Both the position numbers and the translations under genes were made by a program. Under the pieces are notes generated by a model. The model had not been told where the DNA came from and did no database searches. It was given only the letters and a program-made list of their open reading frames with translations. 64,000 nt of DNA from Viola odorata (taxonomy: Eukaryota > Streptophyta > Magnoliopsida > Malpighiales > Violaceae), in NCBI GenBank assembly GCA_963691705.1, contig OY829539.1, forward strand, positions 19,886,407 to 19,950,406. The letters are read 5' to 3'. Positions within the stretch are counted from its first letter, which is position 1, and each line of letters starts with the position of its first letter. Shown one piece after another: positions 46,630 through 62,548 of the stretch.

Positions 46630-47639
46630 TGATACGATCATGCCAAGCATAACCTTGAACCATAGTGGAGACCAAGAGCTGCCCAAGTAACCTACCGGGA
46701 GCGATCCTCAATCGGGAAGATATAAAAAATCTATCAAAAAATATGCAATCTATCGGGACCTTACCGGTAGAGAGGATACCGGGAACCAATAATCAACAAG
46801 CACATTAATGGTACCGACCACCTATCGGGACCTTACCGGGAGAGCGGATACCGGGAATCGATAATCAAGCAAGCACTTATGTAGAACCTTCAAGGGAGAG
46901 TTAGCGGAAGGGATGTTACCTGGAACCTATCACCTAGCAAGTACATTAACGGTAGCGAAGTTACAGGGAATGAGGTTGCTGGGAGCGAAGCTATCAATTT
47001 TGGAGCCAAGTTTTGCCGATATTAACGACATACCGTTAATCCCTTGACAGATTGGCAAAAATGAGACTTTTAGTTCTTTTAATTATTTAGAAGGGAAAAA
47101 CTTGTTATAAAATGCCCATTTTTGTAACCTAGTATAAATAGCTATTTTTTTGTACATTTACACAAAGCTTTTGATGATGAATAATTGATTAAGTTGAGTT
47201 TACTCCTTCCTTATTCATCTGGGGCTCAATATCGGTGCTTGCTTTGGTTTGGATTGTTGTGGCTTGAGTCAATCAAAAAGAAAAAGAATCCTTCACTTGT
47301 GTAATCTATTATTACTTTCATTTATGAGCGATGGAGTGAGTGTTGAGTGTCCATTTAGTAGACGGTTTGTGATTGTTGAGTTTAAGAGCATTCAGCCCGT
47401 GTGTTCAAAGATTCAACAAGCATATCTCAAGGTTCAATCAATTGTTGTTCCAACTATCATCTTTAATCCTTCCGCTATTCAATCTGGGTATTTATCTTTG
47501 TATTTCCACTGCGTGTCTCCATCCTAGTTTCTACCATATTTCCTGTTGTATTTCTTATGTTTTGTGTCTCAAACTCTAGAGCTAGATCCTCTCATTGTTT
47601 CATACATTCAACCTTCACACCAGAGGCCGGATCGTATCA
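46630..47639 (+). mobile_element. Solo LTR with perfect 5-bp target duplication
   Basis: 1010 bp with inverted termini TGATACGATC and GATCGTATCA, flanked by CATGA on both sides (46625-46629 and 47640-47644). GTATAAATAG near 47133 suggests plus-strand transcription. Three diverged repeats of about 70-75 bp (CTATCGGGACCTTACCGG and similar) occupy 46690-46960. Confidence 0.95.
46690..46960. repeat. Short tandem repeats in the solo LTR
   Basis: The best two units contain CTATCGGGACCTTACCGGKAGAG, GGATACCGGGAA and AATAATCAA-like blocks. A more diverged third follows. Confidence 0.75.
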
Positions 47640-49352
47640 CATGATCAGGTGTTTAACGGTAGAGTCATGCAAAATAATTGATTACATTTTTGGTTTTCCT
47701 CCCATTATTCCCTAGATACACAGACTGTTGACTTTCAAGCACAAACTCACATAAACAGGCAAAAGCAGAAATCTTGAAGCACATAATTAACATTTCCTTT
47801 CTTACCAGCTTTTGCCATTGTTTTCACCTTGAGCATTATTTTGAGCTTTTTACTAGCACTTAATGTTTTTGAATCTTTGATTCAATACATAATTTTCTAG
47901 ATGCTCTCACTTGTCAAGGCAAGAACACCATGATAAATTGTTTCCTTTTCTTTTGTTGCTTTTGCTCTTTTACTTTTCTTTCTTTGTTTTTCTTTAGAAA
48001 TTCTTTGGATACTCCCGCTTGCTGAGACTAGAGTACTAGAGCAATTTGTATTTTCACATCACAAACAATCATGCGGTGCATAAATGTAAAACTGGCAGTC
48101 TATGGAACTCAGGACGTTGATTGATTACTGACATGTCAAAATAGTTTTGGGTATTCCTTTCGGATAACTCTGGTGTTAAGCACCAGTATCATGAATCTAT
48201 ACACATGAGGGATGTTTAAAAAGCACTATAACATACTCTTACAAGCATTTGAGATGTTAAACCCATTAGGATGCCTTGGTAGCAAAACATGAAGTTATGT
48301 AATCAAGAATCCTTACTTTCTATATGACGAGATCAATGCTTAAATAAAAGATGGTTTCTGATTTTTGAAAACACATAACATGCAATTTATCTAGAAACAC
48401 ACAAAAATCAAAGCAGAAAATCATGCATAAGACTCGTTCTAATCCTATAAAAAGAAAAAAAATCCTAGAGTGTCTTGGTTTTCGGCTTGGCCAAGACACT
48501 TCAAAAAAATGCATGCATAAAACTAAACTAAAAAATGAAAAAATTAGGTAGGTTAGAACATGTATATAATACAACAAAACACATATTTACGACACTTGTC
48601 GATACAATTATCCACCCTCACACTTGAAAGACACATTGTCCTCATTGTGTGAGTGAAATAACAAAAGAAAAGAAAAACTAAAAATTAAACTAAAAGGGTT
48701 AAAAGAAAAAGAAAAAGAAAAGTACAACCTGGGGCAATTAGTTTGGTGGAGGTGACTTGGGAAGGACGGCAACATCAAACTTGTTGTGGAGGGAGGCCAG
48801 GGATTGGAGTAGGGCATTCAAGCCTCCCATGAACTCTTGGAGAAGTGAGTTGGTCTCTCGTTGCTGGTCAAGGAGGGTAGTAGTCCATGCTAGGGTAGAG
48901 GTAGTTGCTTAGGGAACTGCTTGGTCTGGTTCTAGAAGGGTGTCTTGGCTAAGACAACCATCGAGCTGAGCTTTTCCCTTGGTTTTTGAATGCTCTCCTC
49001 ATGCGGCAACAAACTTGGTAATAAGTGCAAAGGATATTTAAGTGTAGAATCTGGGACATATCTGAACTTATTTTCTAAATTAAAAAAAAAGAAGTCAAAA
49101 TCAAAATAAAATAAAAAATAATAATAAATGGAATAAAAACATGGGTTGTCTCCCATGTAGTGCCCTTAGTTATTGTCCTAGGCTTGACACATCGGTCCTT
49201 ATTCACTCCGAATGTGGTGGCTTCCATTTCATCTATGACAGTGGGATGTCATCGGAGTCGGTGTCGGTCACCATTATCTCTTATTCTGCAAAGGAAAACA
49301 CGAACTAAAACACTGTTAGAGTCCCCGACAACAGCGCCAAAATTTAATTGTC

Positions 49353-50805
49353 TGTCAGGAGCGTCAAAAATAGTTATAAATTACAACTTAAAACCATCCA
49401 CAAGGTACTTGTAGATAGTGGTAAAAGGATCGTCCATAGAGACTTTGTTGGTGAGATGTGGATTCCTTTGATGACCGGTTGTAGTGACTTTAAGTCACAA
49501 TTTTGGGGTTAGGTTGTTGCGAAATAAAACAACAAAAATAAAATAAAATTGAAAAATGTCTTGGTTAGAGTCTTGGCCAAGACAAATGGTCAGGAGTGAA
49601 GACAGTTAAAAGAGGATTCCCGGTAAGAGCATGAGCAAGCTATGTTCGTATATGATTCGATCATTGATTGAATGGTATTTATCTTCTTCTTTATAGTGTT
49701 GCTATAGAGTACAAGGATACCTTAGTATTCCTACTCTCACAGTATTGTCATGGAATACAAAGACACCTTATATATTCCTACTTCCCTCCTTTATCAAATT
49801 CTCTAGCGAGTGCTCCCTACTAGACAATCCTAACCAAACAACATATGTTGGCTAAAGGGTTTACTAATTTGGTTGATGATATGATTTGATCGGACACAGC
49901 TCAATCGTCATCAAGTGCATAGGGAAAGACAACACCTAATTCAAGTTTACCTCTCAATCGAGGCCCTCGGTTAATTATATTATCTAGTTTCTCTAGACTA
50001 TCGCGAGTACTAGTTGTCCACTTGGCCTATCCAGTTTCGCTCGTCCCCTTCTAGATTGACTGCAACTATTTAGGTTAGTGTTTAAGATTGATCAGATCTA
50101 AACTTAGCATGAAAACGTTTGATTAAACCAGAAAATAAATAATTATGAAGATAAAGATTATTAAGAACAATTAGATCTTACGAATGTATAAGAAATATAG
50201 CCCTTAAGCTCTTACCAAGAATGAAGGATATCGCTGAATGAAGAAAATTGTTTTATTAATTGTATAAAATTGAAAAGGGGAGGAGATTATGATACCTAAG
50301 GAGTCCTTGTAGCTTAAATAGCTTAGCTACACTTCTAGTCCTACTTAAATACAACCTCTTTCAAAAGAAGATAAAATGAGGAGATAATGATCTCCTTAGT
50401 CCTACTTAACCACAACCTCTTTCAAAAGAAGATAAAATATTGTTCAAATAAAATCAAATATTATCTATGAGGGAGATCCAATAAGGATTCTTGCTTGGAC
50501 GTCTAATCTTGATAGAAAATCCCTCAATTCTCGTTGTCACCACAACTGCCATCATTTATCCTCTCGCTCCCTTTCCGAGTCGCCTACCAAAGTCTGCCTC
50601 TCTCGAGACTGTCTTGTCCAAGAAGGTCGCCAAGATAGTGGCCAAGACAGATTTCAAAGCTGGCTTCCTCCTTTGCTGTTGTTGTCCTACTTTTGTCGTG
50701 CCTCCAATCAATTCTGCAAAAGTGAGGAGAATTTGGGTTTATCAATAGTTTTACTGCCCAATTTATAAGTTATTTGACAGTAAAAATATGAAAATTTAAC
50801 GCTCA
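49353..50805 (-). repeat. 5' LTR of the reverse Athila-type element
   Basis: 1453 bp, ends TGTCAGGAGCG and ACGCTCA. It includes an internal partial duplication near 50340-50450 (CTTAGTCCTACTTAA and ACAACCTCTTTCAAAAGAAG repeated). Confidence 0.85.
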
Positions 50806-50845
50806 ATCAGCAAGCATTAGGCAAGTGTGTGGGAATTTATTTTAG

Positions 50846-51750
50846 TGATTATTTTGGTTATTTTTACTATCTAATTGTATACCTTTTTTTAAAGTAATAC
50901 TACTGTTTAGAGCCTCCAATCTTTCCTTCTTACAATTATGAGCTTTTGGGATGGTTTTGGAAAAAATGAGCAGAAACTATCATATTTTGATAAAGATAAT
51001 TCAAGTGAGGGACAAGAGGAAATTCTATACCAAGAATGCAAGTATTACGATTTGAAAAGGAATCTTGAGGCAAATCTTTCAAATTTAAACCAAGAAAATA
51101 CTCTGGACCTGCGAAGCACTACTATGAAATAGTGGGTCGGGTTTTTGGGGTCAGGACCCAAAAACGAAAAAGGGGATCAGCTGAGCATCCCTGGACAGTT
51201 CAAATTCAAATTGGGAGATCTTTATCTTGGGTTCAGTTATAAATCCTTTTGGATTACATACAATTTATATAGCTTTTGAATTTAGGTTTTGAATTGGAGA
51301 TAATCAAGGGAGAAAAACTACTTAATCATTCCTTTCATTATCGACAACATAACTTTTATTCTTTGGTTTTAATTCCAGTTTGTTTTTACTTTTCAACTTC
51401 ATCTTCTTCCTTGTTTTAAGGATTCTTTCTTATGCAGTTTAATTTATGCTTTTTAATTATTATTATGTCTAGCTAAATTACTTTAATTTCGGATAAAGAC
51501 TAAAGGTGCATGATTGCATTTATTTGTTCATAATTTCTATGTTTGCATTTATAACAATTGTCAGTATTGTTTATTCATATTTAAAATATGGTCGCTTTAG
51601 GTTTTAAATTAAATGATCTTTGTTATTTCTTGCAAGTTTTCTGTAAACAACAAGAAAACTTGAAGAATAAAGTAGACACTTAAACCAAACGACGATTCTA
51701 GAAAGTGTGAATTCCTTGTTTAAGCTTCGCCTGACAATCGAGGTGTTTTG
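50846..51750 (+). repeat. Truncated 3' LTR of the Athila-type element
   Basis: It matches the first 900 bp or so of 38301-39818 and loses homology after GAGGTGTTTT at about 51750. The last 600 bp are missing. Confidence 0.85.
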
Positions 51751-52313
51751 GTTTTAGTAACAAATTCATTTGTTGTCGAAGATGATGAGCTTAGTCTCCA
51801 TTTTCTTGATTTCTTGATTTTATTTTTTTTTTGAATTTTTAACTACACATTGGCTGCTGATTTTGAACTTAAGGTATGGAATTGGAAATGGTTGCATTGT
51901 CAGATTGGGATTGGGACAATACTTTAAGATATTTTGAAGGGACGAAGAATTTAAGTTATTGGTTTGAATGTCCTATGCTTTCGGTAATTTGATGTTAACT
52001 GTGTTATGTTGGATACGAATCGAATCTGATTTAAGACTTGGGAGGGAGTAGCTGTCATTTTTATAAGTTTGGGTGCAAGACAGATCGGTTTCTTTATGGG
52101 TCGGATATATGGTGAGTTGCATGACACGAGTCATGCCATATCATCAAAATTTAACGTGGCATATTAATTTGGCAAAATGGATAGTTAAATTTCTAACTGA
52201 GGTTCAAATTAATACGATTTTACGAGTATAGAATTCTAATGAAAAAGGTGTACAAATCCAAATTCATTGAATCATCAGTGTGCTCGGTATTATAGACCTG
52301 CTCTGGGGTCTTA
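51751..52313. other. Intergenic, nothing recognised
   Basis: AT-rich, no supported gene or repeat end. Confidence 0.5.
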
Positions 52314-52321
52314 GTTTTTAG

Positions 52322-53169
52322 CATAGTTTTAAAAACCGAACCAGACAGCAAACCGGAAATGAAAATTTCCTGGTTCGATCGGATTTAACTGGGTTCAACC
52401 AGATTGATCCATTGGATCGTTTTGAACCGTTCACACATCGAACCGTTCAATCTTATATATTTGAACCGGCTGGGTCAATACCTATAATGGGTCGGCCCAT
52501 GCCTGTATTGGGTCAACCCATCACTAGCCCCATTCTCTTCTCATTTTTTATTGGGCCACAACCCAATCCATTTCTTGCTTTCATTTTTCTTAGGTTACAG
52601 CCCTACTTGTCTCTTCCCTTTTCTTTCTTTCCTTTTATTTCTTCTTTTCTTTTATTTGGCTGAAGCCTCAGGTTCCTCTCTCTCTTTCCTTTTTCTTTCT
52701 TTTCTTTCTTCTTTTCTCTTTTTCTTTCTTCTTCCTCTCTTCTGCTCTTTCCTTCTTCCTTTCTTTTTCTCTTTTCTTTCCTCAACCGCACGCCGATGAT
52801 AGTTGGGGATGGAGTCAGGGCAGTGGTTGGTGGCTGCGGGTTTGGTGTTTGGTAGTGGTGATGGTGTGAAGAGATCGGGTGATGGGTTTGGTGTAAGGAG
52901 ATCGGGTGATGGTGTGAGAAGATCGGGTGGAGTGGTGATGTGGCTGGTTAATTTGGCAGTAAGGGTGATCCGGCCAAGTTTCAGAAGAAGGGAAACGACG
53001 TCATTTTGACATTGAACTGGTCGGGTCGCCGGTTGTGTAAAAATTTACCGGTTCAATCGATCAAACTCGTTTCATATGCATATTCGATTCGATAGCTGAA
53101 TCGAACTGAAAATTTAAAATTTTGCAATTAAATCGATCGGTCCGATTCGATCCGATTCTGATAACACTG
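52322..53169. mobile_element. hAT-type non-autonomous element
   Basis: 848 bp flanked by a perfect 8-bp duplication GTTTTTAG (52314-52321 and 53170-53177), the hAT signature. Imperfect inverted ends CATAGTTTTAAAAACCG and CAGTGTTATCAGAATCG match at about two thirds of positions. Subterminal GAACCG/CGGTTC motifs recur. The core is a pyrimidine tract (52600-52790) and a purine/GTG-rich stretch; no transposase is seen. It ends about 150 bp before the start codon of the CDC48C-like gene. Confidence 0.85.
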
Positions 53170-53329
53170 GTTTTTAGATTTCTAATAGTCTCAAATTACA
53201 CCATATAATTTCCGAGGCCTTGTATGACGTGGCATCTGGGTCTCACATGACACTAGACGCATTTTTCACTTAAAAATCAAACCCTAACACAATATTGGAA
53301 GGCAAAGCATCAAGAGGCTGGATCGTAAA

Positions 53330-57409
<4,080 letters not shown>

Positions 57410-57624
57410 GCAAAGACATGAAACTGGTTGTTACTTTTCAGAGGTTATCAAGGGTTTGCCTAAATGGCACACACTTCTGTTGTCTTTTGCATTTGTCATC
57501 CAGTTCTGAAGGTGTTTCAAAAGGTTAGATAGATACTCTAACTTGCTTATTCATAAGGTAGATCTTGATGGGGAAGCACATAAGTTATACACTACTCTTG
57601 GCTTTCCAGGTCAGCTTATCCACG

Positions 57625-57757
57625 AGGATCGCTCTTACATGTAAATAGTGGGTGGTTACATATGATTAATTAGATAAATTTTGATATCTGAAATACTATC
57701 GCCCTAGGTAACCACCCATTAATTGCGTGACATGATTTTATCGGTTAAGCGATCCTT
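57625..57757. repeat. Small foldback element
   Basis: Arms AGGATCGCT and GTGGGTGGTTAC at 57626-57658 are mirrored by GTAACCACCCATTAA and AGCGATCCTT at 57709-57757. It lies in the 3' flank of the CDC48C-like gene and resembles a short MITE. Confidence 0.6.
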
Positions 57758-57759
57758 GT

Positions 57760-58780
57760 AGCATGTTGGGATGGAAAAACAGGAATAATATATAATTTCT
57801 CATTTTTTTCAGTTAGGGAAAATAGCCCCGATACTTTGTAGGGAAAAAAAGCCCCATACAGTCTGCAGATGTACAAAGCATTAAGGGTTCAACTGTTATT
57901 TTCCTCACTTTTGTTGTTTCAATTGCTTTGTATACAAGCAATGGTTCTTTGGGGTCTTTTTTATCCAGAACTTTATTTAACTCCATACTCGATGGTTATT
58001 GGGGAAGACTGGAGCATTCAGTATGAAGGTCTTGTATGAATCGCATTCCCTCCGTATAGGGGAAATTTGCTTATGAACAGAGTATAACTTGACCAGTGGA
58101 ATCCTAATGATTGTCTTGATACCACAAACACTATTTTTACTTATCATGTCAACATTTTTATAGTTTTTTTATAACTAAATTGATGATAATTGTAGGAATA
58201 ACAAATTGGGGATCCGAAATATTTTGTTATGGAGTTTACATCAGATCTTTTTTGTTAGAAGTAAAAGAAAAAGATTTAAATATTTGAGTAATAAACTCTT
58301 TTCTTACTTTTGATTTCTTTTGTGGTGTGCGTGAGATGATTTTAGGTATGAGATTAAAATAACTCTTTTCATTAAGAGTAAAATAGTTAATTTAAAACTT
58401 TCGATACTTAATTCATGCTTTTAAGTATTGATTAAAGTAAGCAAACATGTGTAAGACATTTTATGCAATATTTGATACAATTATCATACAAGAAAAAGAA
58501 GGAATCAGCAGCACATCTATCTAGAAGACCTTCAATTAAGTATGCCAATTAATTTGTTGGCTTATTTGTTCTTCATATGCGTTTTCGGCAAAACAAATAG
58601 ATGAAACTAAAAAATAAACAGTATGAAGATGGAACATATATCTAAGGGGTGATGGTAGAGGTTGGGAAGGAATACAGAAAAATTCAGAAATTCTGATGTT
58701 GATAAAGAGTAGTAACTTCCGGCAGCCAGGCTGATAAGCACAAACAGTCGATGATGGTGACTGACTCCATTGAAGGAGAA
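57760..58780. other. 3' flank of the CDC48C-like gene and intergenic DNA
   Basis: No gene, RNA or repeat end supported. Confidence 0.5.
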
Positions 58781-59215
58781 GCACAAATCAAAGGTCGAAA
58801 CCTGAGCAATCTAACAGAGGTGAGGTAAGTTTATTCGATAATTATTTTGTATATTTTTGTTTCTTTTTGCTATGTCTTCATTTCACTGTCTGTGTTGTCA
58901 CTTACAGATTATACATACCAAGATAAAATTGCACAATTGATTAAACCCTGTTGTTATGGAGCAGCTTCCGAGATATGTGCTGAGGTTGTTTATATCATTG
59001 AAGTACATTACAGCAAACGTCGTGGACAGAAACAACGGAAGAATCGTTGCAACTGCATCAACAGTTGAGCATTCCATCAAGAACACACTCGAGTGTGGAC
59101 GGTCTTGCAATGCTAAAGCAGCAGAAATTGTCGGAGGGGTTAGCCTTGCGGCTCAAAGTGGAGGGTCTATAACCGACGTAAACAAAGATTGAGAAGAAAG
59201 GTTTTAAGAATCGAT
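58780..59215 (+). pseudogene. Organellar-type ribosomal protein L18 (uL18) gene copy, broken
   Basis: From ATG at 58956 the frame reads MEQLPRYVLRLFISLKYITA, then VDRNNGRIVATASTVEHSIK and LECGRSCNAKAAEIVGG, the conserved start and middle of the plant L18p/L5e family proteins of organelles. A one-base shift near 59140 then moves the homology to another frame (LALRLKVEGL, stop, later IEKKGFKNR, stop). The C-terminal end is lost. A leader intron appears retained (donor GAG|GTAAGT near 58826, acceptor CACTTACAG near 58909), so this is a genomic duplicate and not a processed copy. Confidence 0.75.
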
Positions 59216-59379
59216 AATAATATAGCAAAGTACATTGTTTGTGGTCTAATTCAAATCAAATTACTTTTTTTTTTTTTGGAAAGAAGTAAAAAGAGTCTAG
59301 TCAATCACATCATTACAATACGTGGGAAAGAAACTCCTAAAATTAGGAGAAGTAATTGAGTACATGAAGAGGCGTATAA

Positions 59380-59600
59380 AAACCAAAAGGCGAGATAAGA
59401 TCAAATGTTAAATTGGTTAAACTATCAGCAACATAATTAACTTATCTGAACACATGAATCACTCTAACTTTCCATTGAAGGTGTGGGAGAGAACAAATTG
59501 CATCTATGAGAGTAATTTTTACGAAGAAGAGTCACCCGTGATCTTTTGAACAACACTCTTATTATTTACCCGGAGAATAATCTTAAGCAATCAATCATCA
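59380..59600 (-). pseudogene. LINE-type RNase H (RVT_3) fragment
   Basis: On the minus strand, two frames joined by a shift read LRVNNKSVVQKITGD, then DAICSLPHLQWKVRVIHVFR, stop, VNYVADSLTNLTF. This is the end of the RNase H-like domain found in plant LINEs. Stops and shifts show it is dead. Confidence 0.55.
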
Positions 59601-60529
59601 AAAGTTCTCTTTGGGTAGCGTAATTAAAAATGCAATCATATATTAATTACTAATAAAATTCTTAATAATTATGTTGGAATGTGGGATCAATGTTCACTAA
59701 TTATAGACACAGACACGTGTTAAGCCTATATATGGTGGCCACTTCCCATTCTATCCTATTATTGGGCTCTTATTTCGTATATACGCCAGGCTTCTGGCTC
59801 AGAACCATAATATCACTCGATTATTAGTTAAGCTATAATTCTATATACATCAAAATAATATTATTACACTAATGAGAATAACCGACATCATAAATTTTGA
59901 AGGAATTAATTCATGTCCTAACACTATGCTAATTAATTAAATTAATTATCAGGTTTCAATTCATGCACATTTGTTTTTCTTTCTTGTGAAGATAATCATG
60001 TATGTGTTGTGTGGTCCGATGGAGCTGTGTCATGTACCTTAATTAAATGTGTAGGCAGGGTAGGTCCATTCTGTTGTGGGGAGGCAGAAAAGCAGAAAAC
60101 GGAGAAGCACAGGGGTTTTGTTTTGGAGGCTCGCTGCAGACAATGGCGAAGTACTGGCCCACCAAAAAATTTCAAAGTTACATTATAGCCCTTAAAGTTT
60201 CAGGCTTTTTTTAAATTTATCCTAATTAGGACTGTACAAAAATTATATTTTGGTCCCAAAATCTAGCTAGACTCTATGAGTGATTTAAAATTTTAGATTA
60301 ACTCCTACTATTATGATAAATAAATCAAAACAAATAAATATATTTCATTAATTTTATAATTTTCTAAAATAGTTCTTAAGCAATCTATATCATGAATTTT
60401 GAATATTTAGAAAAAATTAGAATTAAAATAAGTACGTAATAAAAAAATCTATATAGTTAATTTATTTATTTCTTTTGTCTAACTTGGCCACGGTTATAGA
60501 AAGGCAGACGCAGGAAGGAGGATAGATCA
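59601..60529. other. Intergenic, nothing recognised
   Basis: AT-rich, no supported gene or element. Confidence 0.5.
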
Positions 60530-61380
60530 GTGACCTAGGAGTGTCAAAACGGGTTCGATCCGATGGGTCGACCCGTAACCGACCCTTATTTTGACCAGTC
60601 GGGTTATTATTTTTCGAACCGGGTCAGAAACGGGTCGACCCGTCTGACCTGTTTAAATTTTAAAACAAAAATTCGTCATCGTCTTCTCTCCCCTCTGATT
60701 TCCTCGCTTCCTCCTCCTCCCTGCTGCTTTCAGCTAGGTTAAATTTCATTGCCGCCGCACTCTTTTCGCTAGGTTTTTAAGGCCGGGAAGAGGAGTGACT
60801 TTTATTCTCTTCAAAAAAACCCAGCTCTCTCTTCCTCTCATCATTAAAACCGCCTCTTCCTCCTTCAATCTAGGGTTTTAGCATATCCCCGTCTCCTTCC
60901 TCCTCTCCGTCTACCACCAACATGTCTAGCAACGCAAAGACAGGTTCAACATGGCTGATCTCGGCGCTGGTACGTTAACCCTAACATAACTCTCTCTTCC
61001 TCTCGGCCCTGGTACGTTAACGCTAACTAAGTGGATTGTTCGATTGAAATGTGGGTTCTTAGATAATTGATATGGGTGTTGTTTTCATGCGGAATTATGA
61101 ATGGATAAGTAATTAGAATGTGGGTTCTTAAATAATTTGAATGTGGGTCTTAGATAATTTGAATGCGGTGTTCTTAGATAATTTGAATGTGGGTTCGATT
61201 GTAACTCTAAATTGTTGAAACTGAAATTGACAGAGATATTGATGGCACTGTTTTTTTCTCCTTTTCTACTGATATAGTCTTCCTACCTTAGAATGTGGGT
61301 CATTTTTTACTGCTTTATGATATCATGATATTCAGAACTCTCAAATTCGTGTTTAGGAAGAAAAAATATGCACCTTATCC

Positions 61381-61958
61381 CAGGAACGGATCCAGAAATT
61401 ATTTCCAGGGGGGCGGGGGTACGGGGGCAGCGCCCCCAAAATTTTTTTTTTTGAGTATTTTAAAAGGAAAGCAAGCGAGCTGAACAAAAAATTGAACTAA
61501 ATAATAAATATTTAGATAAACTTAACAAAAAGGTAAATAAGAAAATATAGAAAAAAATTAATTATACATTAGAATTCATACAATATACATACTTCTTACC
61601 ATTGTTCTCTACGAGGTTTCATTTTTTGAAATCGTTGTATGATTCTCTCATTCTCTATACTATCAAAAATATCTTTTTCAACAAAAGTAATCAAACAATC
61701 ATTTAACATATCATCTCCCATACGGAGGAAACGGATGAGGCGTGGCTGTGCTAGGGATTTGGTTGAGGAGAGGAGAAGAGAGGCAGAGGCAAAGGCTAGG
61801 CTAGGGATTGGATTATTGGATTGGATTATTGGATTAGATTTGGTCGAGGTGCAGATTGACAAAGGCAAAGGCTAGGCTAATGGGCCTATTAAAAAAAAAA
61901 TTTGGATTGGGCAGGGTAGGCAAAAGCCCACCCTGGCCCCCACCTGCATCCGTGCCTG
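61381..61958. mobile_element. Nested hAT-type non-autonomous element, 578 bp
   Basis: The ends CAGGAACGGATCCAG and its inverse CTGCATCCGTGCCTG are flanked by a perfect 8-bp duplication CCTTATCC (61373-61380 and 61959-61966). It contains GGGGGCAGCGCCCCC-type sequence seen at the ends of this common plant family. The open frames inside it are chance. Confidence 0.95.
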
Positions 61959-62021
61959 CCTTATCCTGCTTGTGTTTGTTTTTGTGCTTCATCATATCTA
62001 TGTGGTACACACTACGCCCAG

Positions 62022-62548
62022 ATGCTAACATGCTGTTTGATGGAAATTTGTGGTTCAGACTTGGGATGAATAATGCTCAATCTAGATCAAGCACGCACTA
62101 TGATCCACATCATAACTTACTGTGCGTAGTTGCTGGTCGCAAAAAAGGTATAGTTGCTTTGTTCTTTCTTCTCTCTGTTGTGGAGTTCACTATGTTTGTT
62201 TTCGGTTTACTATGATCAACCTGCAGAGCTAGTTGAAGATTTCTTACTGTGAACAACCTATGTGAGAAGGAAATGCTATACATTTAGTTAGTGTTCTGCT
62301 CTTAGTTTGATTGAATGCTTTATTTGTTAATGAAAAGACAACTCTAAGATATTCCAGATTTTTAGTTTCTCCAACTATCATCATTAGGCTTCCACATGGT
62401 GCTAAGTTTTAGCCTATGCTAGTCTTAGCAACAACTAACTTTTGTTTATCTACAAACTTTTCTGTGCCTCAGTTATTTTATGGCCACCTTCTGCAAGTCC
62501 ATTCTTGTACCCAATGCCTTTTTTATACGGGGAGGCTTCAAATCATAG
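62022..62548 (+). pseudogene. Captured JmjC-domain exons (two exons, intact splice sites)
   Basis: Exon A (to 62147) reads LWFRLGMNNAQSRSSTHYD and PHHNLLCVVAGRKK. This contains the HxD (H-Y-D) metal-binding pair of Fe(II)/2-oxoglutarate JmjC oxygenases. A GT-AG intron 62148-62472 joins it in phase to exon B (62473-62548): VILWPPSASPFLYPMP, then YGEASNH. The distal histidine region and the rest of the domain are absent. One extra residue appears in PMPFLYGE. It lies wholly inside the hAT-like element. A possible further coding stretch (62868-63001, ending CDYA-stop) is not assigned. Confidence 0.75.

Larger units (their letters stand above)
45227..50805 (-). mobile_element. Non-autonomous Athila-type element, reverse orientation, nested
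   Basis: LTRs at 45227-46461 and 49353-50805 start TGTCRGGAGCGTCAAAAATAG. On the minus strand the 5' LTR (49353-50805) is followed 13 bp later by TGGCGCTGTTGTCGGGGA (49322-49339), a tRNA-Asp primer site. The remaining internal region has no gag or pol. It holds a CT-rich stretch, the sequence near 48600-48760 matching the post-pol region of Athila, and the solo LTR at 46630-47639. No clear target duplication is seen. Confidence 0.85.
38301..51750 (+). mobile_element. Decayed Athila-type Ty3/gypsy element with nested insertions
   Basis: The left LTR is 38301-39818; a truncated right LTR is 50846-51750, and both start TGATTATTTTGGTTATTTTTACTA. The primer-binding site is at 39827-39844. Gag and protease remnants lie at 40000-41473, with no reverse transcriptase or integrase. 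Minus-oriented Athila-type LTRs and an LTR-bounded element interrupt the 3' half. Confidence 0.8.

Noticed and set aside
46690..46960. Possible CRISPR-like repeat array
   Set aside because: Repeats are adjacent, diverged, without spacers, and within a plant solo LTR.
52412..52799. Two overlapping hydrophobic frames
   Set aside because: They are translations of a CT tract inside the hAT element, with a Phe/Leu/Ser-only composition.
62022..62548. Functional JmjC demethylase gene
   Set aside because: Only two exons are present, the distal metal ligand is missing and the piece is enclosed in a transposon.
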